From the NCBI RefSeq assembly GCF_024746795.1, contig NZ_CP080524.1, positions 3,574,001 to 3,638,000 on the forward strand: a DNA stretch of 64,000 bases, written 5' to 3'. This stretch comes from Mesorhizobium sp. AR10. Its GTDB lineage: Bacteria > Pseudomonadota > Alphaproteobacteria > Rhizobiales > Rhizobiaceae. Each line of letters begins with the position of its first letter. Within the stretch, counting starts at the first letter, position 1. The notes beneath the pieces are model-generated. The model was not told the DNA's origin. It saw only the letters and a program-made list of their open reading frames with translations, and searched no databases. Positions 1 to 7,690 of this stretch are shown piece by piece. A program made the position numbers and the translations under genes.

Positions 1-207
1 CTTCGAGCTCGACGACAGGAAATCGACGGTGCCGGAGATGCGCGTGTTCAGATGATCGACCGGAAAACGGGTGATCGGATGGATGCCGGATTTGCCTGCG
101 GTGAGTGCTGCCCAGTTGTCGGTCTTGCCGACACCGAGCGAGGTCACCACGCCGATGCCGGTGACGGCGACGATCGGCCTGCCCATGTGGTCGTTCAGAT
201 TGGCCAT
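1..207 (-). CDS. beta-ketoacyl-ACP synthase, N-terminal part (runs off the window)
   Basis: The first 69 codons of a condensing enzyme are visible, reading MANLNDHMGRP and then the strand-1 signature VTGIGVVTSLGVG, typical of FabF-type ketoacyl-ACP synthases. The catalytic Cys-His-His region lies outside the window. The gene is downstream of acpXL and a second condensing-enzyme homologue on the same strand, with only 17 bases between the stop of that gene and this ATG. This matches the rhizobial cluster that makes the 27-hydroxyoctacosanoate-type chain of lipid A, where two FabF homologues act together with AcpXL in the cytoplasm. The role in that pathway is inferred from context; the family call is firm. 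Confidence 0.85.
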   Translation of the reverse strand, partial: MANLNDHMGRPIVAVTGIGVVTSLGVGKTDNWAALTAGKSGIHPITRFPVDHLNTRISGTVDFLSSSSK

Positions 208-224
208 TTTTTTGTCCCGGACCG

Positions 225-1415
225 TTAGTCGGCAGCGTTAACCAGCGCCAAGCCCTCGAATTGGTGATAGCCGATCGCCGTTGCAAGCACGGTTTTCGGA
301 ATGCCGCTGAATGACTTCTCGGCAACGGCATCAAAGGCGGGGTAGGCTGCCTTGCGGTCGACGGCCAGTGCTGCCAGCGCCACGGCGAAGGGAAACTGCG
401 CTTCCTTCATGTGGCCGGTCAGCGTTGAAAAGCCGCGTGCGGCGATCGCCGGATTGGCATCGAACGCTGATTTCTCGGCCGCGGTCGCGGCATGTGCGCC
501 TGAAGCGCCGGAGATGGCGAGCAGTTCGCCGTTCGGCTTTGCTGCCTGCTTGAGCAGCGTGGCAATGCCGGCGTCGAGTTCGCCGAGTCTGCGTTTGGCG
601 CGTCCTGACACGACCGGGCCGAGTTCGGCATAGATCTTTCGTCCGCGGCTTGTCGCATGTTCACGTTGTTCCAGCACCAGGAAAGCGCCGCCGGATCCCG
701 TCACCACGCCGCCGCCTTCTGCACCTTGCCTCTGCCAGACCGGTTTCCAGGGCCCGCGATGCAGATAGCCGGCCAACTCATAGCCGAGCAGCATGTCGGA
801 ATGTTCGGTCTGGAAGGCGCCGCCGACCAGGATGTGCGTCGACTGGCCGGAGCGGATGCGCGCGGCGGCTGTTTCGACAGCGGCGACGCCAGCACCTTCC
901 TCGCCCATGAAGGTGCGCGACGAGCCGGTCACCTTGTGGACGATCGAGATGTTGCCGGCCAGCAGGTTGGAAAGCTGGGCCAGAAACAGCGTCGGGCGCA
1001 ATTCGGTGGTCAGTTTTTCGTTGAGCAACACGTCACGGTCGTTGCGGCTTTCCGAAGCCGCCAGAATATCGGCGTCGACCGCTTCGTCGCGCTCGCCGCC
1101 ACCGGCAGCCACCACCATGTCCATGGTTGCGCAGAGTTCTTCGTTGCCCTTGATGCCGGCATCATCGAGAGCCAGGCCGGCGGCATAGGTGCCCAGCCTT
1201 TGCCAGGTTTCCATCTGGCGCTGGTCGCCGCGCTTGGCGATCTGCAGGTTCCAGTCGATCTCGGGCAGCGGGTGGACGGTGTAGGGCGAAAAGCGCGTGG
1301 CCTCGAGCACCGGTTCCAGCCCCGGTCGGACGAGTTTCTGCCAGTGTGCATCCGGACCCTCTCCCAGCGAAGAGACAAGGCCGATGCCGGTGATGACGAC
1401 GTCGTGGGGGCTCAT
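225..1415 (-). CDS. KAS-like protein without catalytic Cys (chain-length-factor-like), VLCFA lipid A cluster
   Basis: About 396 residues with the thiolase-fold ketoacyl synthase layout: N-terminal VVITGIGLVSSLGEG and C-terminal STLTGHMKEAQ, the latter matching the TGH segment that carries the second active-site His. At the nucleophile position, where active enzymes read TACA/TACS, this protein reads TGSSRTFMGEEG with no Cys. The usual EAHGT segment is replaced by SGASGAHAA. Two of the three catalytic residues therefore appear missing, as in KS-beta/chain length factors of type II polyketide synthases. It sits between acpXL and an apparently normal KAS, so a heterodimeric elongation unit is plausible. 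The start is uncertain: I chose the ATG at 1415; a TTG at 1442 would add nine residues. Confidence 0.8.
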   Translation of the reverse strand: MSPHDVVITGIGLVSSLGEGPDAHWQKLVRPGLEPVLEATRFSPYTVHPLPEIDWNLQIAKRGDQRQMETWQRLGTYAAGLALDDAGIKGNEELCATMDMVVAAGGGERDEAVDADILAASESRNDRDVLLNEKLTTELRPTLFLAQLSNLLAGNISIVHKVTGSSRTFMGEEGAGVAAVETAAARIRSGQSTHILVGGAFQTEHSDMLLGYELAGYLHRGPWKPVWQRQGAEGGGVVTGSGGAFLVLEQREHATSRGRKIYAELGPVVSGRAKRRLGELDAGIATLLKQAAKPNGELLAISGASGAHAATAAEKSAFDANPAIAARGFSTLTGHMKEAQFPFAVALAALAVDRKAAYPAFDAVAEKSFSGIPKTVLATAIGYHQFEGLALVNAAD

Positions 1416-1452
1416 GGGCGGCTGTTGTGGGTCAGGCTGCAATTTTTATCTT

Positions 1453-1501
1453 GCGCATGATCCCTGTCCGAAAATCGATGCCGATTTTCGGGGTCATGCG
1501 C
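1453..1501. repeat. Palindromic rhizobial intergenic element
   Basis: A near-perfect hairpin: GCGCATGA...CCGAAAATCG on the left and CGATTTTCGG...TCATGCGC on the right, around a 4-base loop ATGC. The arms are about 22 bases with a few mismatches. It fills most of the gap between acpXL and the KAS-like gene. Similar 'CCGAAAATCG' palindromes are scattered between genes in many Rhizobiales genomes. In this position it could dampen transcription or stabilise the acpXL message; that is inference. Confidence 0.7.
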
Positions 1502-1532
1502 TGAGCGCGTCAAGGTCGCGCGTAGCACCATC

Positions 1533-1814
1533 TCAGGCATTCTTGGCCGCGACCAGGGCGTCGATCTTGGCGCACAGGTTCTTCATGACGAAGTAGTCGT
1601 CGGTCGAGGCCTTGCCGTCATTGACCTCCTGCGTCCACTTCTCCAGTGGCACCTTGATGCCGAATTCCTTGTCGATGGCAAAGACGATGTCGAGGAAGTC
1701 GAGGCTGTCGATGCCGAGATCGTCGATGGTGTGGCTTTCAGGCGTGATCGTGTCGATATCGATCTCGCTGGTGTCGGCGATGATCTTGGCGACTTTGTCG
1801 AACGTGGTGGACAA
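1533..1814 (-). CDS. acpXL: Acyl carrier protein AcpXL
   Basis: A 93-residue acyl carrier protein beginning [12 protein letters not shown]. The phosphopantetheine attachment motif [11 protein letters not shown] places the modified Ser at residue 37. The length and sequence, including [14 protein letters not shown] near the C terminus, match AcpXL, which carries the very-long-chain fatty acid that LpxXL transfers to lipid A in rhizobia. The start is taken as the TTG at 1814, because homology begins there, GAAGGA lies a few bases upstream, and no in-frame ATG fits. The related condensing enzymes follow downstream. The dehydratase gene fabZXL, which often follows acpXL in relatives, is not in the gap here. 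Confidence 0.92.
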   Translation of the reverse strand: MSTTFDKVAKIIADTSEIDIDTITPESHTIDDLGIDSLDFLDIVFAIDKEFGIKVPLEKWTQEVNDGKASTDDYFVMKNLCAKIDALVAAKNA

Positions 1815-1941
1815 GGGCTTTTCCTTCGGTTGCGGGTGGAATCTGTCCGCATGTGTTTGGGCGCTGTCTAATCGGTTTTTCCGGGCAGGAAAAGGCCTGA
1901 TGCGCCGGGCGCAGATGGGATGGCGGGTTGGCGAAAGCAAG

Positions 1942-1970
1942 AAGGGCCGCGGGTTGACCCGGCGGCCCTT
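1942..1970 (-). terminator. Terminator-like hairpin after the slipin gene
   Basis: Exact 9-bp arms AAGGGCCGC and GCGGCCCTT flank a loop that itself pairs GGGT with ACCC. It lies 20 bases past the stop of the slipin gene and before acpXL, both on the minus strand, and a moderately T-rich stretch follows on that strand. A rho-independent terminator separating the two genes is likely. Confidence 0.55.
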
Positions 1971-1990
1971 CCCATTGACGTTACGTCAGC

Positions 1991-3136
1991 TCAGCTATCG
2001 CGGAGCTTGACCAGGTCGTTAAGCAACCCGCCCGTTCCGTTGTGGACGGTCAGCCGCTCGACCTTGCCGGCGATGGTTTCCAGAGCCTCAAGCTCCTTCA
2101 GCCGCAGCATCACCGGGTTCTCGGCCATCACCCTGGCCGTGTTGAGGAGGGAACGCGTGGCGTTCGTCTCCTCGCGGCGACGGATGATGTTGGCCTCGGC
2201 CTGCTTCTCGGCCGACACCACCTGGTTGAGGATTTCGCGCATCTCGCCCGGCAGGATGACATCCTTGAGGGCGATATCGCTGACCTCGATCCCGATCTCG
2301 GCCATGTCGGCGCGGACCTTGCCGGCAGCCTCCTCGTCGATCGTCACCTTCTTTTCGAGGATCTGATCGAGCGTGAGCGACCCAAGCGTCTTGCGGAAGG
2401 CGTACTGCAGGGCGCGGTAGAGGGCTTCGGAGAAGTCCTTCACAGCGCTCACCGCCTTGACCGGGTCGACGACCCGGTATTCGGCGGCGATGTTGACGCG
2501 GATCGTCACACGATCCTTGGTCAGCACTTCCTGCCCGGCAACGTCGAGCGACTGGCGCTTGAGATCGACGACCTTGATCTGCACCATGCGTCCGACGTTC
2601 CAGAAGCCATGCACGCCCGCCGTCAGCGTCCGCACAAGGACACCGTCGATGAACAGCAGTCCGGCCTGGCCGTCCACGACCGGATGGACGGACATCAATT
2701 CCGTCTTCCGGGCCTGGCCGAGCCGGCGCATGACCGCCGCATCGATGGCGAGATCGGTTGACGTGTCGATCACCGTCACCTTCCACGGACCGGCATCCGT
2801 CCACAGCACAAGCTTGCGATCCGGCGCCAGCACGGCGTGCAGGTTGCCGTCACGCTCAATGACGGCGACGTCCGTGCGCCCGGTGCGAACAACGGTGAAA
2901 TGACGCGCGGCCACATCCGGGAGCTTGTCGAACAACGCCTTCTCGTACGCCGAAACGAATTCCGGGTTCTTCAGATCGTGCCGGGAGACCTCAAGGCTCT
3001 GACGCCGGTTGGCGAGCCAATGCTCGCCCGGCAGCAGGACAGCCTTGATCTCACCCTTGTAGAGGGTGAGGGCACGTTCGTTTTCCCTTACGAGGACGCG
3101 CTCGCGTCCAAGAACCTTGTCGAGAATAGTCGTCAT
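1991..3136 (-). CDS. Slipin-type SPFH/band-7 membrane protein
   Basis: A 381-residue SPFH-domain protein. Family landmarks are VIDTSTDLAIDAAVMRR, FIDGVLVRTL, the PHB-core segment VDLKRQSLDVAGQEVLTKD and the helical segment VVSAEKQAEANIIRRREE, which precedes the oligomerisation region. Unlike typical bacterial slipins I see no strong N-terminal transmembrane helix; the first 180 residues resemble the N-terminal extension of the long slipin subgroup. Slipins scaffold membrane microdomains and are often paired with an NfeD protein, which is absent here. The ATG at 3136 was chosen because CAGGAG precedes it by seven bases; a start upstream at 3178 is possible but has no such site. Confidence 0.8.
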   Translation of the reverse strand: MTTILDKVLGRERVLVRENERALTLYKGEIKAVLLPGEHWLANRRQSLEVSRHDLKNPEFVSAYEKALFDKLPDVAARHFTVVRTGRTDVAVIERDGNLHAVLAPDRKLVLWTDAGPWKVTVIDTSTDLAIDAAVMRRLGQARKTELMSVHPVVDGQAGLLFIDGVLVRTLTAGVHGFWNVGRMVQIKVVDLKRQSLDVAGQEVLTKDRVTIRVNIAAEYRVVDPVKAVSAVKDFSEALYRALQYAFRKTLGSLTLDQILEKKVTIDEEAAGKVRADMAEIGIEVSDIALKDVILPGEMREILNQVVSAEKQAEANIIRRREETNATRSLLNTARVMAENPVMLRLKELEALETIAGKVERLTVHNGTGGLLNDLVKLRDS

Positions 3137-3506
3137 TGTCTTCACTCCTGTCGGGCATGGCCCCTTCCGAGGCGTCAAGTCATGCGTCGATCATCCTTTC
3201 GTTTCTCGTTTCACGTCGTCTCTCGCGTCATAGTCCGGGCACGAATGATCCGGGGACTGGTGGCACAAGTTCGTGGCGGACCTTCGGGAGCGGATCGCGA
3301 GGCAGCGAAGCGAGCGCCGGAGGCCTTGGCCTCCCCTGCCGGCAATGCTGCGCCTTGATCGTCACCGCGGGCCTGGCCGCGAGCCGATGGCGTCAGACCC
3401 TTCGATCCAGCCCGCGCCCGAAGGCTTGGACCGTCCGTCAGGTCCTTCGCATTCCAGTCCCCGGACCGTTTTCAGATAACACCTGCATGGTGCTTGGCTT
3501 GGAAGG
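3137..3506. other. Gene-free stretch with a 12-bp inverted repeat
   Basis: I see no convincing gene between the slipin start and the tRNA pair. The stretch contains an exact 12-bp inverted repeat, TCCGGGGACTGG at 3249-3260 and its complement at 3454-3465, framing about 190 bases of GC-rich sequence. It could be a remnant of a small non-autonomous element or a folded leader. Short open frames inside have no recognisable protein features. Confidence 0.4.
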
Positions 3507-3581
3507 CCAATGGAGAAGGATTTGAACCTTCGACAATCAGAACCTGAATCTGATGCTCTAACCAAACTGAGCTATCCGTGG
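3507..3581 (-). tRNA. tRNA-like gene, class I body, anticodon read as CAG
   Basis: Reading the minus strand, the D arm (GCTC...GAGC), a 5-bp anticodon stem TCAGA/TCTGA with loop TTCAGGT, and the T arm GAAGG-TTCAAAT-CCTTC are all clear. The anticodon would be CAG (leucine), yet the variable region has only five bases, whereas bacterial tRNA-Leu has a long variable arm. The acceptor stem CCACGGA/TCCATTG has two mismatches, and CCA is not encoded. Its 5' acceptor arm directly follows, and partly coincides with, the CCA end of the next tRNA upstream. Amino-acid identity is therefore unsure, and it may be non-functional. Confidence 0.6.
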
Positions 3582-3652
3582 TGCAAATGGCGGGACTCGA
3601 ACCCACAACCTCCGGACGATATCCGGCGCTCTCCCAGTTGAGCTACATCCGC
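3582..3652 (-). tRNA. tRNA-like gene with shortened anticodon arm
   Basis: Acceptor GCGGATG/CATTTGC pairs in all seven positions (two G-U), the D arm is GCTC...GAGC, and the T arm is GTGGG-TTCGAGT-CCCGC. A encoded CCA follows at 3579-3581. The body resembles tRNA-Asp. The anticodon arm CCGGATATCGTCCGG is two bases shorter than standard, giving either a 5-base loop TATCG or a 4-bp stem with loop ATATCGT (anticodon ATC). It is the 5' member of a tandem with the tRNA-like gene at 3507-3581. Confidence 0.65.
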
Positions 3653-3880
3653 GATCCCAATCCCCGAAACGGCGCCGTACACAGGGTGGCAGTGCCGCCT
3701 GCGCGGGCGGAGACAAAAGCTCCAACCGTTGTGCTCGCTTCGGTTTTCGTGACCGGGAGCGCGCCTATAGCCCCTGCGACGGGTTGTCGCAAGCGGCATT
3801 GTCGTGGTCACATCGCGGCTTCTTTCGGTGGTTGCATTTCGGCAACACCGGCCCAGCCTCAATGGGAAACGTCAGCGTGG

Positions 3881-4429
3881 TTAGAAGGTGACGCGGCCGA
3901 GCACACGTAGCCCGTCGCCCTGGGGCTCGACGACCACAGCTTCGCCTTCGCGCGGCGAGACGCCGGTGAGTGCCACGATGTTTTCGAGATGGGTGACCAA
4001 GACCAGATTGTCGGAACCGGAATAACCGCGGATTTCGCTCATGATCGCGGCCATCTGGGCGGCTTTCTCCGTCGGATCCGTCTTCAGCAGGTCAAGCGGC
4101 GCGAAGGGCTCCGGCTCTGCTTCGAAGGCGATGCGGGCCGTATCGAGGCAGCGACAGTAGCGGCTGGAGAGCACGCGCTCGATGGGGGCCGCGCGGGCGC
4201 CGAACAGCGCGCCGATCTTGCTTGCCTGCTGCTTGCCGCGCGCCGAAAGATTGAGCTGGGTCGCGCATTTGGCGATGTCGAAACTGGCCGGATCGGTGGT
4301 GCCGGTGATCATAGCATGGCGAAGCAGCACCACATGCCCGCCGTCGCGCAGCAGCGCCCAGCCGGCGTCCGTCGCGTGGGCAACCGCGGGAACGACAAGC
4401 AGAAACAGCGCCAGGGCAGATCGAAGCAT
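3881..4429 (-). CDS. Periplasmic histidine phosphatase superfamily protein
   Basis: A 182-residue protein with a cleavable signal peptide (MLRSALALFLLVVPAVAHA). The mature part has the phosphohistidine motif VVLLRHAMI, a variant of the RHG motif, and the second catalytic His in LVLVTHLENI. The KQQASKIGALF and VLSSRYCRCLDTA segments match the branch-1 fold. Substrate is unknown. It is 96 bases downstream of the caspase-TPR gene on the same strand and may be cotranscribed with it. It is short but complete. Confidence 0.82.
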   Translation of the reverse strand: MLRSALALFLLVVPAVAHATDAGWALLRDGGHVVLLRHAMITGTTDPASFDIAKCATQLNLSARGKQQASKIGALFGARAAPIERVLSSRYCRCLDTARIAFEAEPEPFAPLDLLKTDPTEKAAQMAAIMSEIRGYSGSDNLVLVTHLENIVALTGVSPREGEAVVVEPQGDGLRVLGRVTF

Positions 4430-4525
4430 CAGATGTCCTTATTTCCGGTCCCCGGCAGATAGGCCCCGGTGACCGGCATATAGGGATGGCAAAGCCGGTC
4501 GAAAGACAAGGACGGCCGAAACAGC

Positions 4526-7500
4526 CTATTTCTTCGCCATCTGCTTCTTGATTAGGTCGATCTTCTGGTCGGTGAGCGGAATGGGGGCCGGATAGCCAGC
4601 CTCCGTAAAGCCCAGCTTGGCGTTCTCGAGAAACTCGATGGCCTTCCGGTATTCGGCACTGCCTCCGCCATAGTTGCCTCGGCTCCAGTGGATGTCGCCA
4701 AGATTGTTCTGCTGGAAGGCCCACTGCATCGGCTGGCTGTCGCGCGTGAACACTTTGAGCGTCGCCGCAAAGGCGGCTTCGGCGTCGTTCAGATATTTGT
4801 CGGTGCGTTCGAGATTGCCGAGATTAAGCAGGCTCATGCCGATGCCGTTCTGTGCGTTCGCCCAATCGACAGGCGCGGCCTCAAAGGTCAGCACCTCAAG
4901 GGCAGCCCTCCGCGCGGCAATCGCCTCGGCCAGGGTTTTGGGATCGGCCTCGCTCATGCTCAGCCAGTGCAGCGCCGAGCCGAGGCCGGTCTGCGCCAGC
5001 GCCCATTGCCGTGGCGTCGTCGCGCGTTTGTATTCGCGCAACGCGTCGCGAAAGGCCTCGATCGCCTCCTTGTAATGCTGCGGCTTGTCGGACAGACCAC
5101 CAAGCAGTTGCAGCGTGTTGCCAAGATTATAGTGCGTCATCGCCCAGTCGAGCGGGAATTGCTTCTTGGTATAGACCCGCCGCGCCGCGCGGAAGGCGGT
5201 GGCCGAGTCTCCCAGCTTGGCCGGATCGCGGGTGCGCTGACCGAGCGTCTGATAGATCGAGCCGAGATTGTTCTGGGTCGACGCCCAATCCATCGGAAAA
5301 CGCTGACGGGTGAAGATGGTCAGCGCGTCGCCATAGGCGAGGGCGGCTTCCTCCAAATTGCTGGTGCCGAGATCGAAACGGGCAGCACTGCTCAGCGCGT
5401 TGCCGAGATTGAGCCGGCTGGTCGCCCAGGAGACCGGGAAGGTCTCGCGGGTTCGAACCTCCAGGGCGGCGCGGAAGGCCTCGGTCGCCTCGGTGATTTT
5501 CGCCTTGTCGTTGCGCAGCGTGCCGAGCGACACCAGCGTGTTGCCGAGGTTGTTCTGCACCATGGCCCACTGTACTGGCGCCTTTTCGTGCGTGTACTCT
5601 TCGAGCGCCAGCCGATAGGCGGCCTCAGCCTCCGTCAGATGCTCGCCACCCGGTTCGCGTTCCGAGAGCGCGTAGAGCGCCAGGCCGATGTTGTTTTGCG
5701 AGCCGGCCCAGTCGAGCGGAACTTTTCCGCGCGGGCGCTTCTCCAGGGTCGCGCGCATCGCGATCACCGCCTCATTGAGGCGTTTCGGGTCGCTTTCGCG
5801 CTCGCCGATCTTGAGCAGCACGTTGCCCAGATTGTTCTGTGCGGCGGCCCAGTTGAGATCATCCTTCTCGCGCTCGAACACGGCAAGCGAGGCACGGAAG
5901 ATTTCCGCTGCCTCCTCAAGCCTTGCGGTCTTGGTCTCGCGCTCGCCGATGGTCTGCAGCACCACAGCCATGTTGTTGCGGGTGATCGCCCAGTCGCGAT
6001 TCTCTTCGCCATTCGGAATGAAGTTGAGGATGATGCGATAGGCATCGATGGCCTGCTGCAGTGCTTGCCTGTCGCCCTTGGCATAGCCATGGGCATTCAG
6101 CGCTTCCGCCTGCTGGTTCTTGTAGTTCCAGCGCAGTTTGTCGTCCCATTTCTCGACCAGCGAAAAGGCCTTGCCGTAGTCGTTGGCGGCGGACATGTAG
6201 TCAAAGACCAGCGCCGAGGCGTCGGCGCGCCTGGCATAGATGGCGGCATCGGCAATGCGCTTCTGCTTGACCAGATCCTCTGCCTGGTCGACGGCGATGC
6301 TGGCTTTCTCGACCCGGCCCACAGCTTCGTCAAGGAACTTGCGCGCCGTCACGATCGCGCCCTGGCCGATGGCCCTGTCGGCCGAAGCCACCAGCCGGCT
6401 GATCTCCGGATCGTCGGTGCGCAACGCGTCGCGCTCGGACATCATCTTCTTCAGCCGTTCGGCCTGCGCATCGAGCACTTTTTGCAGGTCGGTCGGATCT
6501 TCGGGGATTTTTTCGGTGCCGAGCGCCTTGAGAACACCATAGAGCGCATCGAGCGGCACGCCGTCCTGCAGTGAGGCCAGTTCCACCTGTGCCCGCCTGG
6601 GATGGGACAGGTCGGAAATGGTCAGCAGCAATTTTCGCCGCTCGCCGGTGATCAGCCCGTCGTCGCCGATCGGCTCCTGCGGCGCAACGCCGAAATAGAG
6701 CAACCGGCGCAGGCTCTCGTTGACCCATGGCCGCTGCCTGGCCTTGGTGTCGAGATAGACCTCTTCCGTCACCATGCGCATCACCGAGCCGAACTCGGTG
6801 CCCTTCATCGCCGCAAGGTGGCGCAGCAGCGCTGCAGCATAGGGGCTGTTTTCGCCGACGGCACCATCCAGCGCCGGACGTCCAGGCTCGGCGGCGAAGC
6901 CGATCACGGTACCGAGATTCGTTGCAGCCGGCGCATCACCGAGCGCCTTGGCGCCACGCACCGGCTCAAGCCCGCCGGCGCCGATCGGCGACGCCGAGGC
7001 CGTCGGCGCCCGGCGCACGACCGCGTCCGGCGGAAACGGGTTGGTGCGGCAGGCATCGAGCAGCATGATCGTCACCGGCACGGTCTTCTTCAATTCGTCC
7101 ATGACCGCGGAAATCGGCACCAACGCCTCGTCGGCATCTTTCAGCGACGACACGTCGGCATCGATCGGAACCAGATAATTCTCACCTCCGGCCTCGATGC
7201 CATGGCCGGAATAGTAGATGAAGGCGACGTCGGCGCCCTCGGCGTCCTCGACGAAACGTTCGAGGTCACGCTTCAGCTTGGCGGCGTCGCGATCGGTGAC
7301 GCTGCGGGCATCGAAGCCGAGATCGGTCAGCATCTTGGCCATGTCGCGAGCATCGTTGGCCGGATTGGGAAGGGCGGTGATGTGCTCGTATTTCGACTGG
7401 CCGACGATCAGCGCCACGCCTTTGAGGCTCGCCGTCTCAGCCGCTGCAAGCGCCGTCGCGGCAAGGCAGAGCAGGGCAATGACGAAAGCCGTCAGTCGCG

Positions 7501-7543
7501 CATGTATGAAAAGATGCCGTTTCGGCGCCTCGACAAGATTCAT
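4526..7543 (-). CDS. Exported caspase-family peptidase with ten TPR-like repeats
   Basis: About 1005 residues. A hydrophobic signal or anchor spans residues 15-35. A caspase (peptidase C14) domain follows, with the dyad His114 in YYSGHG and Cys165 in LLDACRTNPF. A charged helical region spans about 280-450. From about residue 490 to the end there are ten units of roughly 50 residues, each opening with WA and then a segment such as AQNNLGN, as in Sel1/TPR solenoids. Caspase-TPR proteins of alphaproteobacteria cleave unknown targets; the solenoid presumably selects the partner. The reading frame stays open upstream to 8782, but that extension is low-complexity antisense to the AEC transporter. 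The ATG at 7543 precedes the signal peptide and was chosen. Confidence 0.85.
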   Translation of the reverse strand: MNLVEAPKRHLFIHARLTAFVIALLCLAATALAAAETASLKGVALIVGQSKYEHITALPNPANDARDMAKMLTDLGFDARSVTDRDAAKLKRDLERFVEDAEGADVAFIYYSGHGIEAGGENYLVPIDADVSSLKDADEALVPISAVMDELKKTVPVTIMLLDACRTNPFPPDAVVRRAPTASASPIGAGGLEPVRGAKALGDAPAATNLGTVIGFAAEPGRPALDGAVGENSPYAAALLRHLAAMKGTEFGSVMRMVTEEVYLDTKARQRPWVNESLRRLLYFGVAPQEPIGDDGLITGERRKLLLTISDLSHPRRAQVELASLQDGVPLDALYGVLKALGTEKIPEDPTDLQKVLDAQAERLKKMMSERDALRTDDPEISRLVASADRAIGQGAIVTARKFLDEAVGRVEKASIAVDQAEDLVKQKRIADAAIYARRADASALVFDYMSAANDYGKAFSLVEKWDDKLRWNYKNQQAEALNAHGYAKGDRQALQQAIDAYRIILNFIPNGEENRDWAITRNNMAVVLQTIGERETKTARLEEAAEIFRASLAVFEREKDDLNWAAAQNNLGNVLLKIGERESDPKRLNEAVIAMRATLEKRPRGKVPLDWAGSQNNIGLALYALSEREPGGEHLTEAEAAYRLALEEYTHEKAPVQWAMVQNNLGNTLVSLGTLRNDKAKITEATEAFRAALEVRTRETFPVSWATSRLNLGNALSSAARFDLGTSNLEEAALAYGDALTIFTRQRFPMDWASTQNNLGSIYQTLGQRTRDPAKLGDSATAFRAARRVYTKKQFPLDWAMTHYNLGNTLQLLGGLSDKPQHYKEAIEAFRDALREYKRATTPRQWALAQTGLGSALHWLSMSEADPKTLAEAIAARRAALEVLTFEAAPVDWANAQNGIGMSLLNLGNLERTDKYLNDAEAAFAATLKVFTRDSQPMQWAFQQNNLGDIHWSRGNYGGGSAEYRKAIEFLENAKLGFTEAGYPAPIPLTDQKIDLIKKQMAKK

Positions 7544-7690
7544 TCGCCCGTGTGCCCGCCCTGATGATCCCAAGCCTCTATAGCGCTGCCACCTGACCAT
7601 GATCAAATTCGGGCCATGAGCAAATTCTGTGCGGCTGTTTTCGAGGGCAGGGCGATTGCGCTGCAATCCGGGCTCGCCTATCCCTGAAAA

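Noticed and set aside
657..1460. 267-residue plus-strand frame
   Set aside because: Opposite the KAS-like gene, with no recognisable motif.
4688..6574. 628-residue plus-strand frame
   Set aside because: It mirrors the TPR repeats of the caspase gene on the other strand and shows no family pattern of its own.
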